From contig NC_092602.1 in the NCBI RefSeq assembly GCF_047663525.1, forward strand, positions 1,371,501-1,435,500: DNA of 64,000 nucleotides, written 5' to 3'. The stretch comes from Anas platyrhynchos. Lineage: Eukaryota; Chordata; Aves; Anseriformes; Anatidae. Position numbers and translations under genes: made by a program. Under the pieces are notes generated by a model that was not told where the DNA came from, searched no databases, and was given only the letters and a program-made list of their open reading frames with translations. This document shows positions 1 through 11,100 of this stretch, piece after piece (positions within the stretch are counted from its first letter, which is position 1; the number at the start of each line of letters is the position of its first letter).

Positions 1-3000
1 TGACGGCCACGCTGCCCTACCTCGTCCTCCTCATCCTGCTGGTCCGCGGGGCCACCCTGCCCGGTGCCTGGCGAGGGGTGCTCTTCTACCTGCGCCCCGA
101 CTGGGGCAAGCTCCTGAGCACGGCGGTGAGTTCTGGGGGGACACGCCATGAACGCAGCCCCCTTCCTGCGGTGAGGTGCTCTTGGAAATGTAAATCTCTG
201 ATTGAATCACCCATCTCATTGCCAACGCCGTTTGTTCGTGCTGTGTTCTCGCCCCGGCTCGACAATAGGCTTCCTGTGGGTAATTACCAGGCAGCACTTG
301 AAAGTCCTCATTAAAGATAATCAGGGCTGTGCTGCCGGCGCTGAAGCTGCCTGGACTGGGCACGGGGGGCTCGGGGGCTCCCCCAGCTTCATCTCCCCTT
401 GGGATTTAGGGAACCGCCGGTGCCGCTGCCTCATCCTGTGGCTCTGTGGGTCCCAGGGGAAAGCTGCTGCCTCCGACCTGGGCACCCCGAGGGACGGGGC
501 AGGGGAAGGAGCCACGGGCACGAGAGAGGCTTGGCAGCATGGTCCCATCCTTGCGCTGTGGGGTGGGTGTAACATGGGGTCGTGGGGCCCCTGCCTGGCC
601 TCCAGCCCTCGTGTCGTTTCTCCTGCCAGGTCTGGGTGGATGCTGCTGCGCAGATTTTCTTCTCCCTGGGCCCCGGATTCGGCGTCCTTCTGGCTCTGGC
701 CAGTTACAACCACTTCCACAACAACTGCTACCGGTGAGCACCCGCTGCGGGATGCGGCACGGGCATGGGGCTCGCCAGCCCCCGGCCCTGCCGGAGAATT
801 TCTGCCCATTTCACCACCAGTTTGGGTGCGGGGCTGAGGACAGGGGCCCGGTGGTGTTGCAGGAGGGTCCTGCTGCGGGATATCTCCCTGCTTTCTGCCT
901 TCCAGGGACGCGCTCGTCACCAGCGCGGTGAACTGCCTCACCAGCTTCCTCTCGGGCTTCGTCATCTTCACCGTGCTGGGCTACATGGCCGAGATGAGGG
1001 ACGTGGAGGTGGAGGACGTAGCCAGAGACAAAGGTTTGCCTCCTCCAGTGCCAGTGTCCCATCCTACAGGGCTGGGGGTCCCCGAGCACCTGGGTGTGCT
1101 GGGGCTTGGCATGGAGGGCAGCGAGGTGCTTTGGGGCATCCCCCCACATCCATTCCCACCACCACCAGCACCCAGGGCTGTGCCGGAGCAGCTGGGGGAA
1201 CAGCAAAACAAACCCACCTCCCCTCCTAGGTCCCAGCCTGCTTTTCATCACCTACCCCGAAGCCATCGCCAACATGATGGGCTCCACCTTCTTCGCTGTC
1301 ATCTTCTTCCTGATGATGATAACGCTGGGGCTGGACAGCACGGTATGACACACCTCCATGACGCACCAGAGGTGGCAGGGGGAGCAGATTTGCTGTGTCT
1401 CATTCTCCCACCTCACCCCGGTGTTCCCCGGGGCAGTTTGGGGGCCTGGAGGCAGTGATCACGGCCGTGATGGACGAGTACCCCCAGGTCCTGGCCAAGC
1501 GCAGGGAGCTCTTTGTCCTCGGCCTCATCACAGTCTGCTTCCTGGGCTCCCTGAGCACCCTCACCTACGTGAGTATGGCTGGGGGCAGGCTGGGGGCCGT
1601 TTGCTTTTCGCTCAACCAGGTTTGTCCCTGTAACCGAGCTTGGGGACGTGCCCGTTTGGGGCGAGCTGCCACCCCCGGTGTTGCTGCAGGGCGGCGCCTA
1701 CGTGGTGAAGCTGCTGGAGGAGTTCGGCGCGGGCTGCTCGATCCTGGCCGTGGTGCTGCTGGAAACGATAGCCGTGTCCTGGTTTTATGGTGAGAGCCTG
1801 CCTCTGCTGCGAAGCACCTGGAAACCCGCGGGCACCGCATGGGTGCTTGGCCTTACACACCCGAGGGGATGCAGGGGGCTCGGGGGCAGGCGTGCGGCTC
1901 CTGGTGAGGCTGTGATGGGGCTGAGCACCGTGCCAGGGTCTGGGCCCCCTCGCTGCAACCCAGAGATGTCTCCATCCTCCGGCAGGGATCCAGAGGTTCT
2001 CCCACGACGTGAAAGCCATGCTGGGCTTCACCCCGGGGCTGTTCTGGAAGGTGTGCTGGGCTGCCATCAGCCCGGCCTTGCTGGCGGTGAGTACCTGCGG
2101 CCTGAGTGTGGTGCTGAGCTGCCACCTCCCCTGCTGCTCCCAGCGAAGGAGATGCTCTCCTCGTGCTGCTGCTCCGGCCGTGGCACTGTGGGTGAGACAT
2201 CAGGCTGCCCACAGTGGGTTCAGCTAAAAAAAAAGGAGACAAAAGTACATTTTCCAGCCTCTTCTGCTGCTGTGCTCCCAGGCAAAGCTCAGAACTGGCA
2301 GCTGGGTGCTTCCATGGGTGCTGGATGTGGCCCTGTTTCATCCTCATGAAAAAGATGACCACCCAGACACGGCCACGCTGATGGCACCGCAGCACGCAGC
2401 CGGATCCGTCCCCTTTGAACGCAAGCCCCCGCGCTTCAAAGGCTGCCGCCGGCGAGGCGCAGAGGGGTCTGATCTGCCAGATCTGCAGGAGGAGAGGCTT
2501 TGCAGGGATTAATTACGGCTCTGAGTGCTTTACCTAGGTTATTAAGAGAAAACTATTGCAGTCGGAGCAGACAGCAAATGGCTCCATTTCAGCACGGGGA
2601 CGTGCGGCCCCTGATGGCTGCAGTCCCAGCAGGGTTTGTTGGACGGAGGGTGCTCAGCCCCGGTGCTTGTGCTGGGGTTGGGGACCTGCCAGGGCTGCTC
2701 AGGATGATGTGGGACATCCAGCCCTGCTCCAGCCCCGAGCATCACTCCCAAATAGGCTTTTTTTGGCTGTTGCAGTTCATCGTCATCAGCTCCCTGCTGG
2801 AGCAGCCTCCCCTGGTGCTCTTCGGCTACCAGTACCCGGCGTGGAGCACCTCGGTGGGGCACCTGGTGGGAGCATCCTCCTTCATCTGCATCCCCGTCTA
2901 CATGGTGTACAAGCTGGTCTGGACGCCCGGCTCTCTCAAGCAGGTCAGAGCTACATCAGCGTGGCCCTGGGGGCAGGACGCTGTCCCTAGGTGTCTCCCC

Positions 3001-3210
3001 TTTCGTGGGACACCCCCAGCCTGGGACCATGGGGGCTGGCAGGAGCACAAAAGGGCTGTGCAGGGCACGAGGTCCTGCTGCGGGAAGGAAACCCGTTCCC
3101 TTTTCTCTCTGCCCTCTTCCACCCTGCAGCGCCTCGCCGTCTGCGTTCGGCCGGAGAAGACGGCACGAGACGCCCAGGCCGAGGCGCTGCGCATGTCACC
3201 GGTCCCATAA
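1..3210 (+). CDS. Serotonin-transporter-like SLC6 family gene (SLC6A4 paralogue), 3' part
   Basis: Na+/Cl--coupled monoamine transporter of the plasma membrane. Exons seen: 1-125 (open at the window start, the first two bases finish a codon), 630-733, 906-1033, 1230-1342, 1437-1568, 1690-1789, 1986-2086, 2776-2943, 3130-3210; all have GT-AG borders and join into 349 codons plus TAA. They cover the end of TM5 through TM12, about residue 282 onward in human SERT numbering. Substrate and ion residues of SERT are kept: FFSLGPGFG (F335, S336, G338, F341) in TM6, LGLDST (D437, S438, T439) and G442 in TM8, and LLEE (E493, E494) in TM10. Identity to SERT looks much higher than to dopamine, noradrenaline or glycine transporters. 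The last tail (ends LRMSPVP) is unlike the SERT ending NAV. I infer a second SERT-type paralogue rather than SLC6A4 itself, because the neighbours are the 12q24.11 group. No AATAAA was seen after the stop. Confidence 0.9.
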
Positions 3211-3989
3211 CCCGGTGGCACGACCAGGGGGCACAGAGGCTGCTCTTCGGCTTCAGTTCCGTGCCACAAAGCCACCGGGCAGACAGAAGAGAAGCCGCCA
3301 GCGCCGTCCTCGCAGCAAACCGGCCCCGTGCCTGCCCCCGGCTGTGTCGCCTCCGGAGCCAGCGCGGTGTGGCGGGCGCTCCGCTGCTGCCCGCTGTGTC
3401 TGTCCCCTTCCAAAGAGAAAAGAAAGCCCTGGCTGTGAGCGAGGCTGCGTGGTTTTGGGATCTGTGGGGCCCATTCCTTCCCCGAACTCCATTTTGGGGG
3501 TGAAGTGCGGCTCTCTGTGGTGTATCACTGGTCATTGCTGACCATGCACCTGCTCCTGAGCAGCCCCCTTGGTCAGACCCCTCACCGGGACCCCTTGGTC
3601 ACCCCTCGCCGGGACCCCTGGCTCCCTGCAGCACCCCAGGGACCCCACCACACGTTGTGGTTTAACTGGAGCGGTACTGGTGGGGCCACCTGGCTCTGCC
3701 CTGGCCACCAGCCCCTGGGTCTTGCCCCCCACTGCTCCGGGCACCCTTTGGAGGCTGCTGGGGCCCGTGTCCACCCTGAGCAGGGAGAAGTCACCCCCAG
3801 GGACTGCGGCCAAGAGCTGGGGGCATAGGGGGTCGGGGGGGGGGGGCACAGGGGGAGAGGGACAAAAGGGGCTGGGGGCGCACGGGATGGGGGGGCCCTG
3901 GATCAGATCACACGGGGCTGGGGAAAAACGGGGGAAAGGGAAGGGAGGAAAAGGGCTGGGGACAAAGGGGGCTGAGGGGCACGGGACAA

Positions 3990-4152
3990 AGTGGGGGGGG
4001 CACGGCCCTGACCCGCCCCGCTCCGGTCCCCCCCCGGCAGGAAGAGGCGGAGCAGGGCGGATGCACAAAGGCGGGGCCGTGCCGGGCCGTTCCGTTCCGT
4101 TTGGGTCCATTTGGGGCCGTTTGGGGCTGTTTGGGGCCGGGGGGGTGTCAGG
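3990..4152 (+). promoter_or_regulatory. CpG-rich TATA-less promoter region of the C12orf76-like gene
   Basis: GC- and CpG-dense sequence immediately precedes the ATG at 4153, with no TATA box. It contains a short run of imperfect TTTGGGGCCG units between about 4098 and 4140. The transcription start cannot be placed from sequence alone. Confidence 0.5.
4098..4141 (+). repeat. Short tandem TTTGGGGCCG-like decamer repeat
   Basis: About four imperfect copies of a decamer reading TTTGGGGCCG (variants TTTGGGTCCA and TTTGGGGCTG) lie directly upstream of the microprotein ATG, in the likely 5' UTR or core promoter. Confidence 0.7.
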
Positions 4153-4460
4153 ATGCCGCTGTCGGCGCTGCGGGGCTGGGCTCTGGCCGTGCTGGCGGCC
4201 CTGACCCCGGCGGAGCGCAGCCGGCCCTACGCCGTGCTGCAGAAACAGAACCTGGGTAAGGAGAAACAACGAAATTCAAGGGCTGGGAGGGGGGAAAAAA
4301 AAGCGATAAAAGGGTAAATGGGAGCGAGCGGGGCCGGGGGGGGCTCGGAGCCTAACGTGTGGCCTCCCTCGCAGTGCTGCTGGGCAGCATCCTCAGCGCG
4401 CTGCTGCTCACCATCGTGCTCGTGGCCGTCTGCGTCTACAAACCCGTCCGCAGGCGGTAG
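4153..4460 (+). CDS. C12orf76: Small single-pass membrane protein, C12orf76 orthologue
   Basis: Two exons, 4153-4255 and 4375-4460, joined by a GT-AG intron of 119 bases, give 62 residues ending in TAG. Residues 1 to about 20 form a signal-peptide-like stretch (GWALAVLAAL), then comes a short polar segment RPYAVLQKQNL, one transmembrane helix (GSILSALLLTIVLVAVCVY) and a basic tail KPVRRR. The predicted topology is a type I membrane microprotein with a very short cytosolic tail. Function is unknown. The assignment rests on position next to ANKRD13A in the same tail-to-tail orientation as human C12orf76 and on the recognisable hydrophobic and KP(V/I)RRR C-terminus; I did not align it. The ATG at 4153 is the only start that gives a leader in this frame. 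Confidence 0.78.
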
Positions 4461-5670
4461 CGGCCCCGGCGTCGTGTGTGCGGCCCCGCCCGGCTCTGGG
4501 ATTCACACCTCGGGATTCAGCACAACCTCTGGAACCAGTGGTGGAGCGCTCACGGCTTCAGGTGGTGTCTGGTGAGGGATGGATGCTCTGCGCCCACGTC
4601 CCGGGGCTCCCCGCTGCCATCGCTGTCCTGGAGGGCACCGCTTGGCATCGCCGCCCGGCCATCAGCTCACGCTGCATCAGGTTGTTCTGTCCGGTGAACT
4701 CGGCTCCTTGCTCGGAGGCTGCACTGGAAGGGGCTCGGTGCAGCCTTCCAGAAGCCTCGAGGACCGAAGCCGAGCGAGCGCCGGGGGCTGCGTGGAGCAG
4801 GAGCGCGCCCACCTCCGGGCAGCGGCACTGAGGCACGAGCAGAGGCCGGCCTGGCCGCTCACACCAGGCTTGTCCTAGCCTCAAGCAGCCCTGCAGCAGC
4901 CTCGGTGAACCCACGGCTCCCCAGCCCTCGCCCCCCGTGGGAGATGCGCTCCTGGGTGTTGGCTGGGGGTCGGGGAGCCCCCGGTGTCTGCCGGAGCACG
5001 AGGCTGCTGGGCTGTGGCTGGCTGGGCGCGCTTTGTGCTTAGGCTGCCCAGAGCCATTCTATGCATTTCTGGCAACAAATTCAAGTGTTTACACTGAAAT
5101 CTCACTTGCATACGGATGCTGCTATTTTGTTTTGCACTGCTGTGAGTAGTAACTGGATTTTGCTTATGAAGTATTACTTTGATATTTAACATAGGGGGTT
5201 TGGGGCTAGTAATTTATTTCAGTATTTTAAAACCTTACTTCCAGAGCCAATGTGTTGACCAACTCTCTAAAACCTTGTGCTGCATCTGATGTTTTCTGCT
5301 GTTAGTCTCAAAGGACACTGGCTCCTCTTGGAACCGGGGATTTTCTTTGCTGCTGTTACTAAATGAGGCCAGCCTAGGACAGTTCTCGTTTCTAATCCAA
5401 GTGAAAGACGAGTGAGGGAGCAAGCTAACTGTAATATTTCTTTCTCATCTTTTCCTTTCTTGGTTGCAGAGTCCTTTATCACTGTTTTTCCCCTGAATCC
5501 TTCAGTTGTTGTAGAGCTCTGCCCGTAGTCATGTGCTGCTCACAGGTGGAGGAGGATGGTGTAGCTCATAGCTACAGCTCCTCGTCCCTGCAGCAGTGTT
5601 CCTGTTTGCATTCATTCTTCACTCCCTGCTGTGTGTCTCTGTACAAATAAAAAGCTAAGTAAACAATCCA
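4461..5670 (+). other. C12orf76: 3' UTR of the C12orf76-like gene
   Basis: About 1.2 kb without splice-bounded coding sequence between the TAG at 4458-4460 and the first AATAAA. The open frames here are GC-driven and resemble nothing known. Confidence 0.6.
5646..5651 (+). terminator. C12orf76: Poly(A) signal AATAAA
   Basis: Canonical hexamer, the first on the + strand after the C12orf76-like stop codon. Cleavage would fall about 10-30 bases downstream. Confidence 0.65.
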
Positions 5671-5671
5671 G

Positions 5672-6345
5672 GACTCCTTTATTTATTCACAGCTGTTCTG
5701 CTTATTAACTCTGCTGTAGCTGGATGAAAGGCTGAGGCAGTCCCGCTTCCCAGCCTCTGCTGAACTTGCAGTTAACAGAGGGGTAAGAAGTGTAAGGGAA
5801 CAGCAGTGATTCTTGGAGCTGTGTGAAGCCCCTGGCTTGTGGATGCTCAGTGGTGAGGAACTGAGGAAGTGAATTGAAAGTGAAAGCTCATCCTGCAGCC
5901 CTAGTGCAGTTAACTGAACCTTACCTGTTAGCAGTGTCTACTGCAGCTACAGAGATTGTATTTTGAATCAAAACCCAGCCAAGGCTGTGAGAAGAATTGC
6001 CAAATTAAACACATCGTGATTTTGTCCAAAACAAATACTGCACAGAGGCTTAGGGGATAATTTTTACCTGTGCTGTAAGATGCGAGGCAGGGTTTCAGAA
6101 AAACAGTACCTATACTGAGAAAGAAGAACCTTCTGTCTTAGAAGAAAGGGTGAAAATGTCAGTTTGTTTTTGTTTTTTTAATTTTTAATACAATGCCAGC
6201 CAGAGAAGAATGAATGTAACAAAACTGAAACAGCTCAGTCTTCAGTTTACGACATACAGAACAAAGGAAATCAGCTTGAAATATTACTTCTTCCTTGTAG
6301 CCTTTGAAATGCTTCAGAGAAAAAAAAGCAACATCAGACAGATGC
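5672..6345. other. Intergenic spacer between convergent genes
   Basis: Lies between the presumed 3' ends of the C12orf76-like gene (+) and ANKRD13A (-). No gene, RNA or clear repeat is visible; the short open frames have no supporting splice sites or recognisable sequence. Confidence 0.55.
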
Positions 6346-8130
6346 TCTTACAAAGGCAACAGCACTCTTTATTTCCGCTGAAGGAAAAAACAACAAAACA
6401 AAACATAATTTCACCTTCTACCTCACGACTTTGTCAAGAGCTTACTGCAAGGCTTTTTCCCTTTTTTTTGGGATTGAGAAAGTCACAGTAATCCTCTTTG
6501 TAAAGAAAGATGCGGTTCCAACACTGCCCACTGCCCCCGTGCAGGACAGTCACATTCAGCATTTCTGCAGACACCACGTAAGCTATTTATGGTTGCAAGC
6601 TGTATCATTAAACAAATATGGTGCAGATATACCAGTTCTAGTGTACAATTTTAGTTGCCCGCTACATAAAACAATGGATTATTGGTTTAAAATAGAGTTC
6701 CAAGTTACCAACCATCTCACTGGTTAAGATCAAGTCTATTTGAGAGTGATTTTAAACTAGTTAATCGTTGGTGACACAGAACTGCCCTGTTTTGCTCAAG
6801 GAGTAAGTGCAGGATTAGGTAGCAAGATCAGACCATATGTACCATAGGTTCTTCACCCTTCTGCCAGCCAGAACTGAGGAGTATTGCTCACATTTAACTA
6901 CTATAAGGCTTTCCTGTGGACGTACATACATTGTGTACTTGTGGAGTGCACTCGAGAGTCACAGTGTAAGTACTGTAAACACTGACAGAAGTGCAGATAA
7001 AATACCTACAAATATACCCTATGTCTAAAGACCTGAGGAAAGCTGGTTAAAATGTGTTTTGGAACTGTTACAATACCATTTCAATGAGCGTAGTCATATT
7101 GGCTTGTTCTAAAATCAATAAAAAGATTCAGATAAAAAAATATATGTATTCACATGAAGGATAAGCATTTGGATTTTAAAAAGCAATACACATTTCCCTT
7201 TCAGATGACAAAATTAAAACTCATCTTCCAATAAGTATACATTAAAATTTCACCTGAAGTTTCTCCTATTTGAAGTTAGCACCCATATACAGGCACGCAC
7301 ACATGCACATACACCGAGTGATCTCAAGAAGCACCTGGATCTATCACTTATTTTCTTGCTGCCCTCTGACTATGGGAACTAGCTGGTTTTGAATCACTGC
7401 AGAAACTGCTACTTTACTAGGCAGATGGTCCCATTTTAGGATCTAAAGTTTTACTGGCTACTTGTTTTGTCCTATTTCAAAAAGCACTGGTTTAATCTTG
7501 AGCTTGGATTAGCTGTTCAAGTATAAAATTATTCCTCTTAAGCAGGAGCACATGATAAAAATCTCAGTAACTAGAGAAGGAAAAGATCACAAAAACAAAA
7601 CTAACAGAAAATATCTGTCAGCATGGTATACCGTCAGCATGAAAAACTACTGTAGGTGTATATGTGTGAAAATGCATATAGATAACTCTTCCACATAACG
7701 ACTGGAAGGAAGAGACAATGGCTTTGAATTATTCAGAAATGACTAAGCAGATGAGTATTTCTTTGGTAAGTAATGAAGTTTCCCTCTTGAACTCCCCATA
7801 AATCACGTTTTCAAACTTTACTGCAATCTTAAATCCTGATGCTAAGCAAAATTTCCACCTGCTCTTCAATAAATATGCATAGGTAAAAACTTACTTGACA
7901 GCTAAGGCTGCACAGATGGGCAGCCAAATACAGATGCCCATGTTCTGAAACTCCCTCAAAAATAAAAATAATAATAAAAACCAGTTGTTGTAGCTGCTGC
8001 TGATGACAACTAAGAAGGCAGGTGAAATATTCACTTAAGCAATCAAGGAGTGGTCTTCAGACTGAGAGCTCTGAAAGCCTTCAGTTTTACACAAATTTGG
8101 TCATCCTTATTTCAGGAGATCACTAAGGAG
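6346..8130 (-). other. ANKRD13A: 3' UTR of ANKRD13A
   Basis: AT-rich sequence between the TAA at 8133-8131 (minus strand) and the minus-strand AATAAA. No exon or RNA gene is visible in it. Confidence 0.6.
6368..6373 (-). terminator. ANKRD13A: Poly(A) signal AATAAA (minus strand) of ANKRD13A
   Basis: TTTATT on the + strand reads AATAAA on the minus strand and is followed there by a GT-rich stretch, as expected for a cleavage element. It would give a 3' UTR of about 1.8 kb. Confidence 0.6.
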
Positions 8131-11100
8131 TTACTTTTCCACGAGAGAAAGCTGTAAAACTTGCTGAAGCTCTGCATCTTCTTCTTCACGGCGTTGTTTC
8201 TCCCGTTCTTCCTGCTCTCGGACAGACAGCTCCATGGCAAGCTGCAAGTCTTTTTCAAAACTGTTTGGTTCACTGGGGGTGCTGCAGCATGAATTACCTG
8301 TGCTTGTTAGATAGCTCTCCTGCAGTGCCCTGAGGAAAGAAAAAGAAATTCAAGTAGAAAGAGAGAGAGAGAGAGCTTATTTCATGTTTCCTCCTGCAAT
8401 GATCCTCCCTAGCAACTGTATTCAAACTGCAAATCCAAATTGCTCTCTGAAAGGGCAGAAAGCAGCTCTCAGGATAGGAGTTGTTCTAACAGACACAGAG
8501 TTCGCAATATAAAACCTGTTCTTTGAAGCTTCCTCAGAATCTTTCATACATACTAACAGTTTTCAACAGGCTTCTAGAAGTATTCCCTCATGGTTTAAAG
8601 GTAACAATTTCCATATACAAAAGAGCCAGGAGGATGCAGTTTTTCACCTGCACAAAGATTTCTTCACACTTAGCTGCAGGAAGACCCCAAGGATACTATA
8701 GCACTCTTGAGGGTCTAAATATAGGTTACCACGTTTTTAAGGATTACATAATGATTTTGAAAATAAGAGCCACCTTGAAGAGGCAGTATTCAATATACAA
8801 ACACTTGAGCCAGAAGGACCAATTCCAGTTTTAAGAGCAGAGCAGAAGGGATGTGTTTACTGGGTGGGTGAAGAATCAGTTGTGTCTGCAGGCCAGTTCT
8901 GTTAACTGAGCTAAAAGGGACACAGAATATAAACCAGGGGAACCCAGTCTGGAGTTCTCACTTCTTGAAAAAGTAAAAATTAGAAGCAGCACAGGAAAAG
9001 AGACCTTGAATTCTAAATATCTGTTACCTGTGTCAAAGGGGAAAAAAAAAAAAAGGAAGTGCAGAATTGCTTCATACTACTGTTAGAAGTATTTTTGCTC
9101 CACCACAGCGTTTTTGACATGAAAAAGACAAATAGTTACCTCTGATACTGTATATTGAAGTCCTGTGAATATGCAACTGCTCCATTGGAATGCATCCCCA
9201 CTTCCTAGAAATGGAAAGAGGGACAATGCCACAGGATTTAACAGATTTGTAGTGCAAATCACTGAAAAGGAAAGCTTTAAATCACTCATTTCTTCTTTGA
9301 AATGCATTTCTGTATTTTTTCCTTCTCTGAAGTTCTTGGAAAAATCCATCCTACACAACACTTTCCACACATTGGTTCAGTTCAGAGATACAGCTATTGC
9401 TGCATTGTGAAAACTCAAATCTGCATGGAGCAGATTACAGCATACTTACTTTATTTCCACTGGATTCCAACAAACTCTGCTGAATAGCAAACTGCATGAT
9501 CTCGTTATCTTCATCCTGCACGTGTATGTTCCTGCCATCATCTTGGACATGGTAAGATTTGGGGATCTCAAACACCGACTGGTCAACCTCAAAATTAGCA
9601 CCTACAGAAGCCAAATATAGTTCAGAAACACAGCACAGTATGTTTTTGCAAGTTGTTAATCAAAAAATTCTGATAGATGTTTATAAATGCTTAATTTAGC
9701 TCTGAAAAAAATTGGATAAACCCCTCGGCTACATATACACAGAGGCTTTGAAAGACTTAAGTGTCAAACAAGCACAATGGTAAGACATTTGACACCTGTG
9801 TTTGATTCTCTGCAGTTAAACCATCTCTGCTGTGCACTCCACTGACAGAAATGTAAGAAGATGTGATCACTGCACATTTCCATTCCTTACCTGAATCACA
9901 CTGTGCACCTCCAGCCATCTGTGATGTTTTCTCAGCTGTCCTGCAGCCATTGACGTTTTCAAAAGTAATTCGGGCATTCAGCACATGAAATAGGGGAATT
10001 TCTATTAAAAAAAAAGTAGAAGACTTCTATCAAAAAGAGAATTCTGTCATTCACTTTCACACCTGCAGCCATATCAAACCCTTACAGGTTTATGGAATAT
10101 ATTCCACAAGCAGCATGACATGATGACAAAGAAAAGTGCAACTCACTTCACCAAGAAGTTGCCCTTACTCATTCACACTCTGCCTCTATATCTCAGATTA
10201 ATGTAAAAATACCAAATCAAAGGCATTCAAGCCAAGAGGAAAGGGTGAGCAACAGCTCATTCATACTGAAATGATACCGTCTTTAAAATTATACTTCTGT
10301 ACTGGCTATAACTTGGATTCAGTGATCCCAAACATACAAGATAACATATCCGGGTTTTTGGTTCTAGACATGGGCAAGATGACTAGTAAAAAACTAAAAT
10401 TGTTTTTTGTAAATATACATTGCAAAACCCATAAAAAGAATGGAAATGAAGATGCTAGAACAAAAATTGCTACACGTTACCAATTTTGACAGGGAATCCT
10501 GGTGGAAATTCCAGAGTGATGAAATCCTTAAGCCTGGCAAAATGAGCACTAGTTCTGGCCATCAGATCAATGATCGGAGTGACTTGTTCCATAAGGGACA
10601 AGGGAAACTCTTCACTCATCCACAGGGTTGCTTTAAACCTGAAAGAGTAAGTTGTATAAAAGCATCCTGAGTTTACAGTTCTGGAAACTGCAGAAGCAAG
10701 GTACACAGCATTTTCACCTCCTTCATACAAAGAGTAAGGACAGTTACTGCTTGGAGAAACCAAACCACACTCCTGGTCAAGCTAAAGGCAAGGCATAGGA
10801 GCCTACTGACACACAGCATATGTAAGGGATGGATTTTTTATTTTTTTATTTTTTAAAGTTACAGAGCTAGCCTGAATGCTTTCTTCTGCTTAATGGAAGA
10901 AGAATTAGACCCTGGCTGAATGCTCCAAGATCTCTCTTTTGATTAATTTTGCAAGGGAGATAAAACTGTACTGGAAATTTGTAAAATACAGTTTCCAGAG
11001 ATCAGGTGAGGGGAAAAAGGAAATGGGAAAAAGTTAAAATTTTACTTCTCACTTCTGTGTTCGAATGGTGACTTCTTTCGGTCTTCCTATATCTCTACCT

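Larger units (their letters stand above)
3211..4152. other. SLC6 3' region and intergenic spacer
   Basis: No coding exon is visible. The first part is probably 3' UTR of the SLC6 gene, but no canonical poly(A) signal was seen. A pure G run lies near 3835-3846, followed by G-rich sequence. From about 3990 the sequence becomes CpG-rich and leads into the C12orf76 start. Confidence 0.6.
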
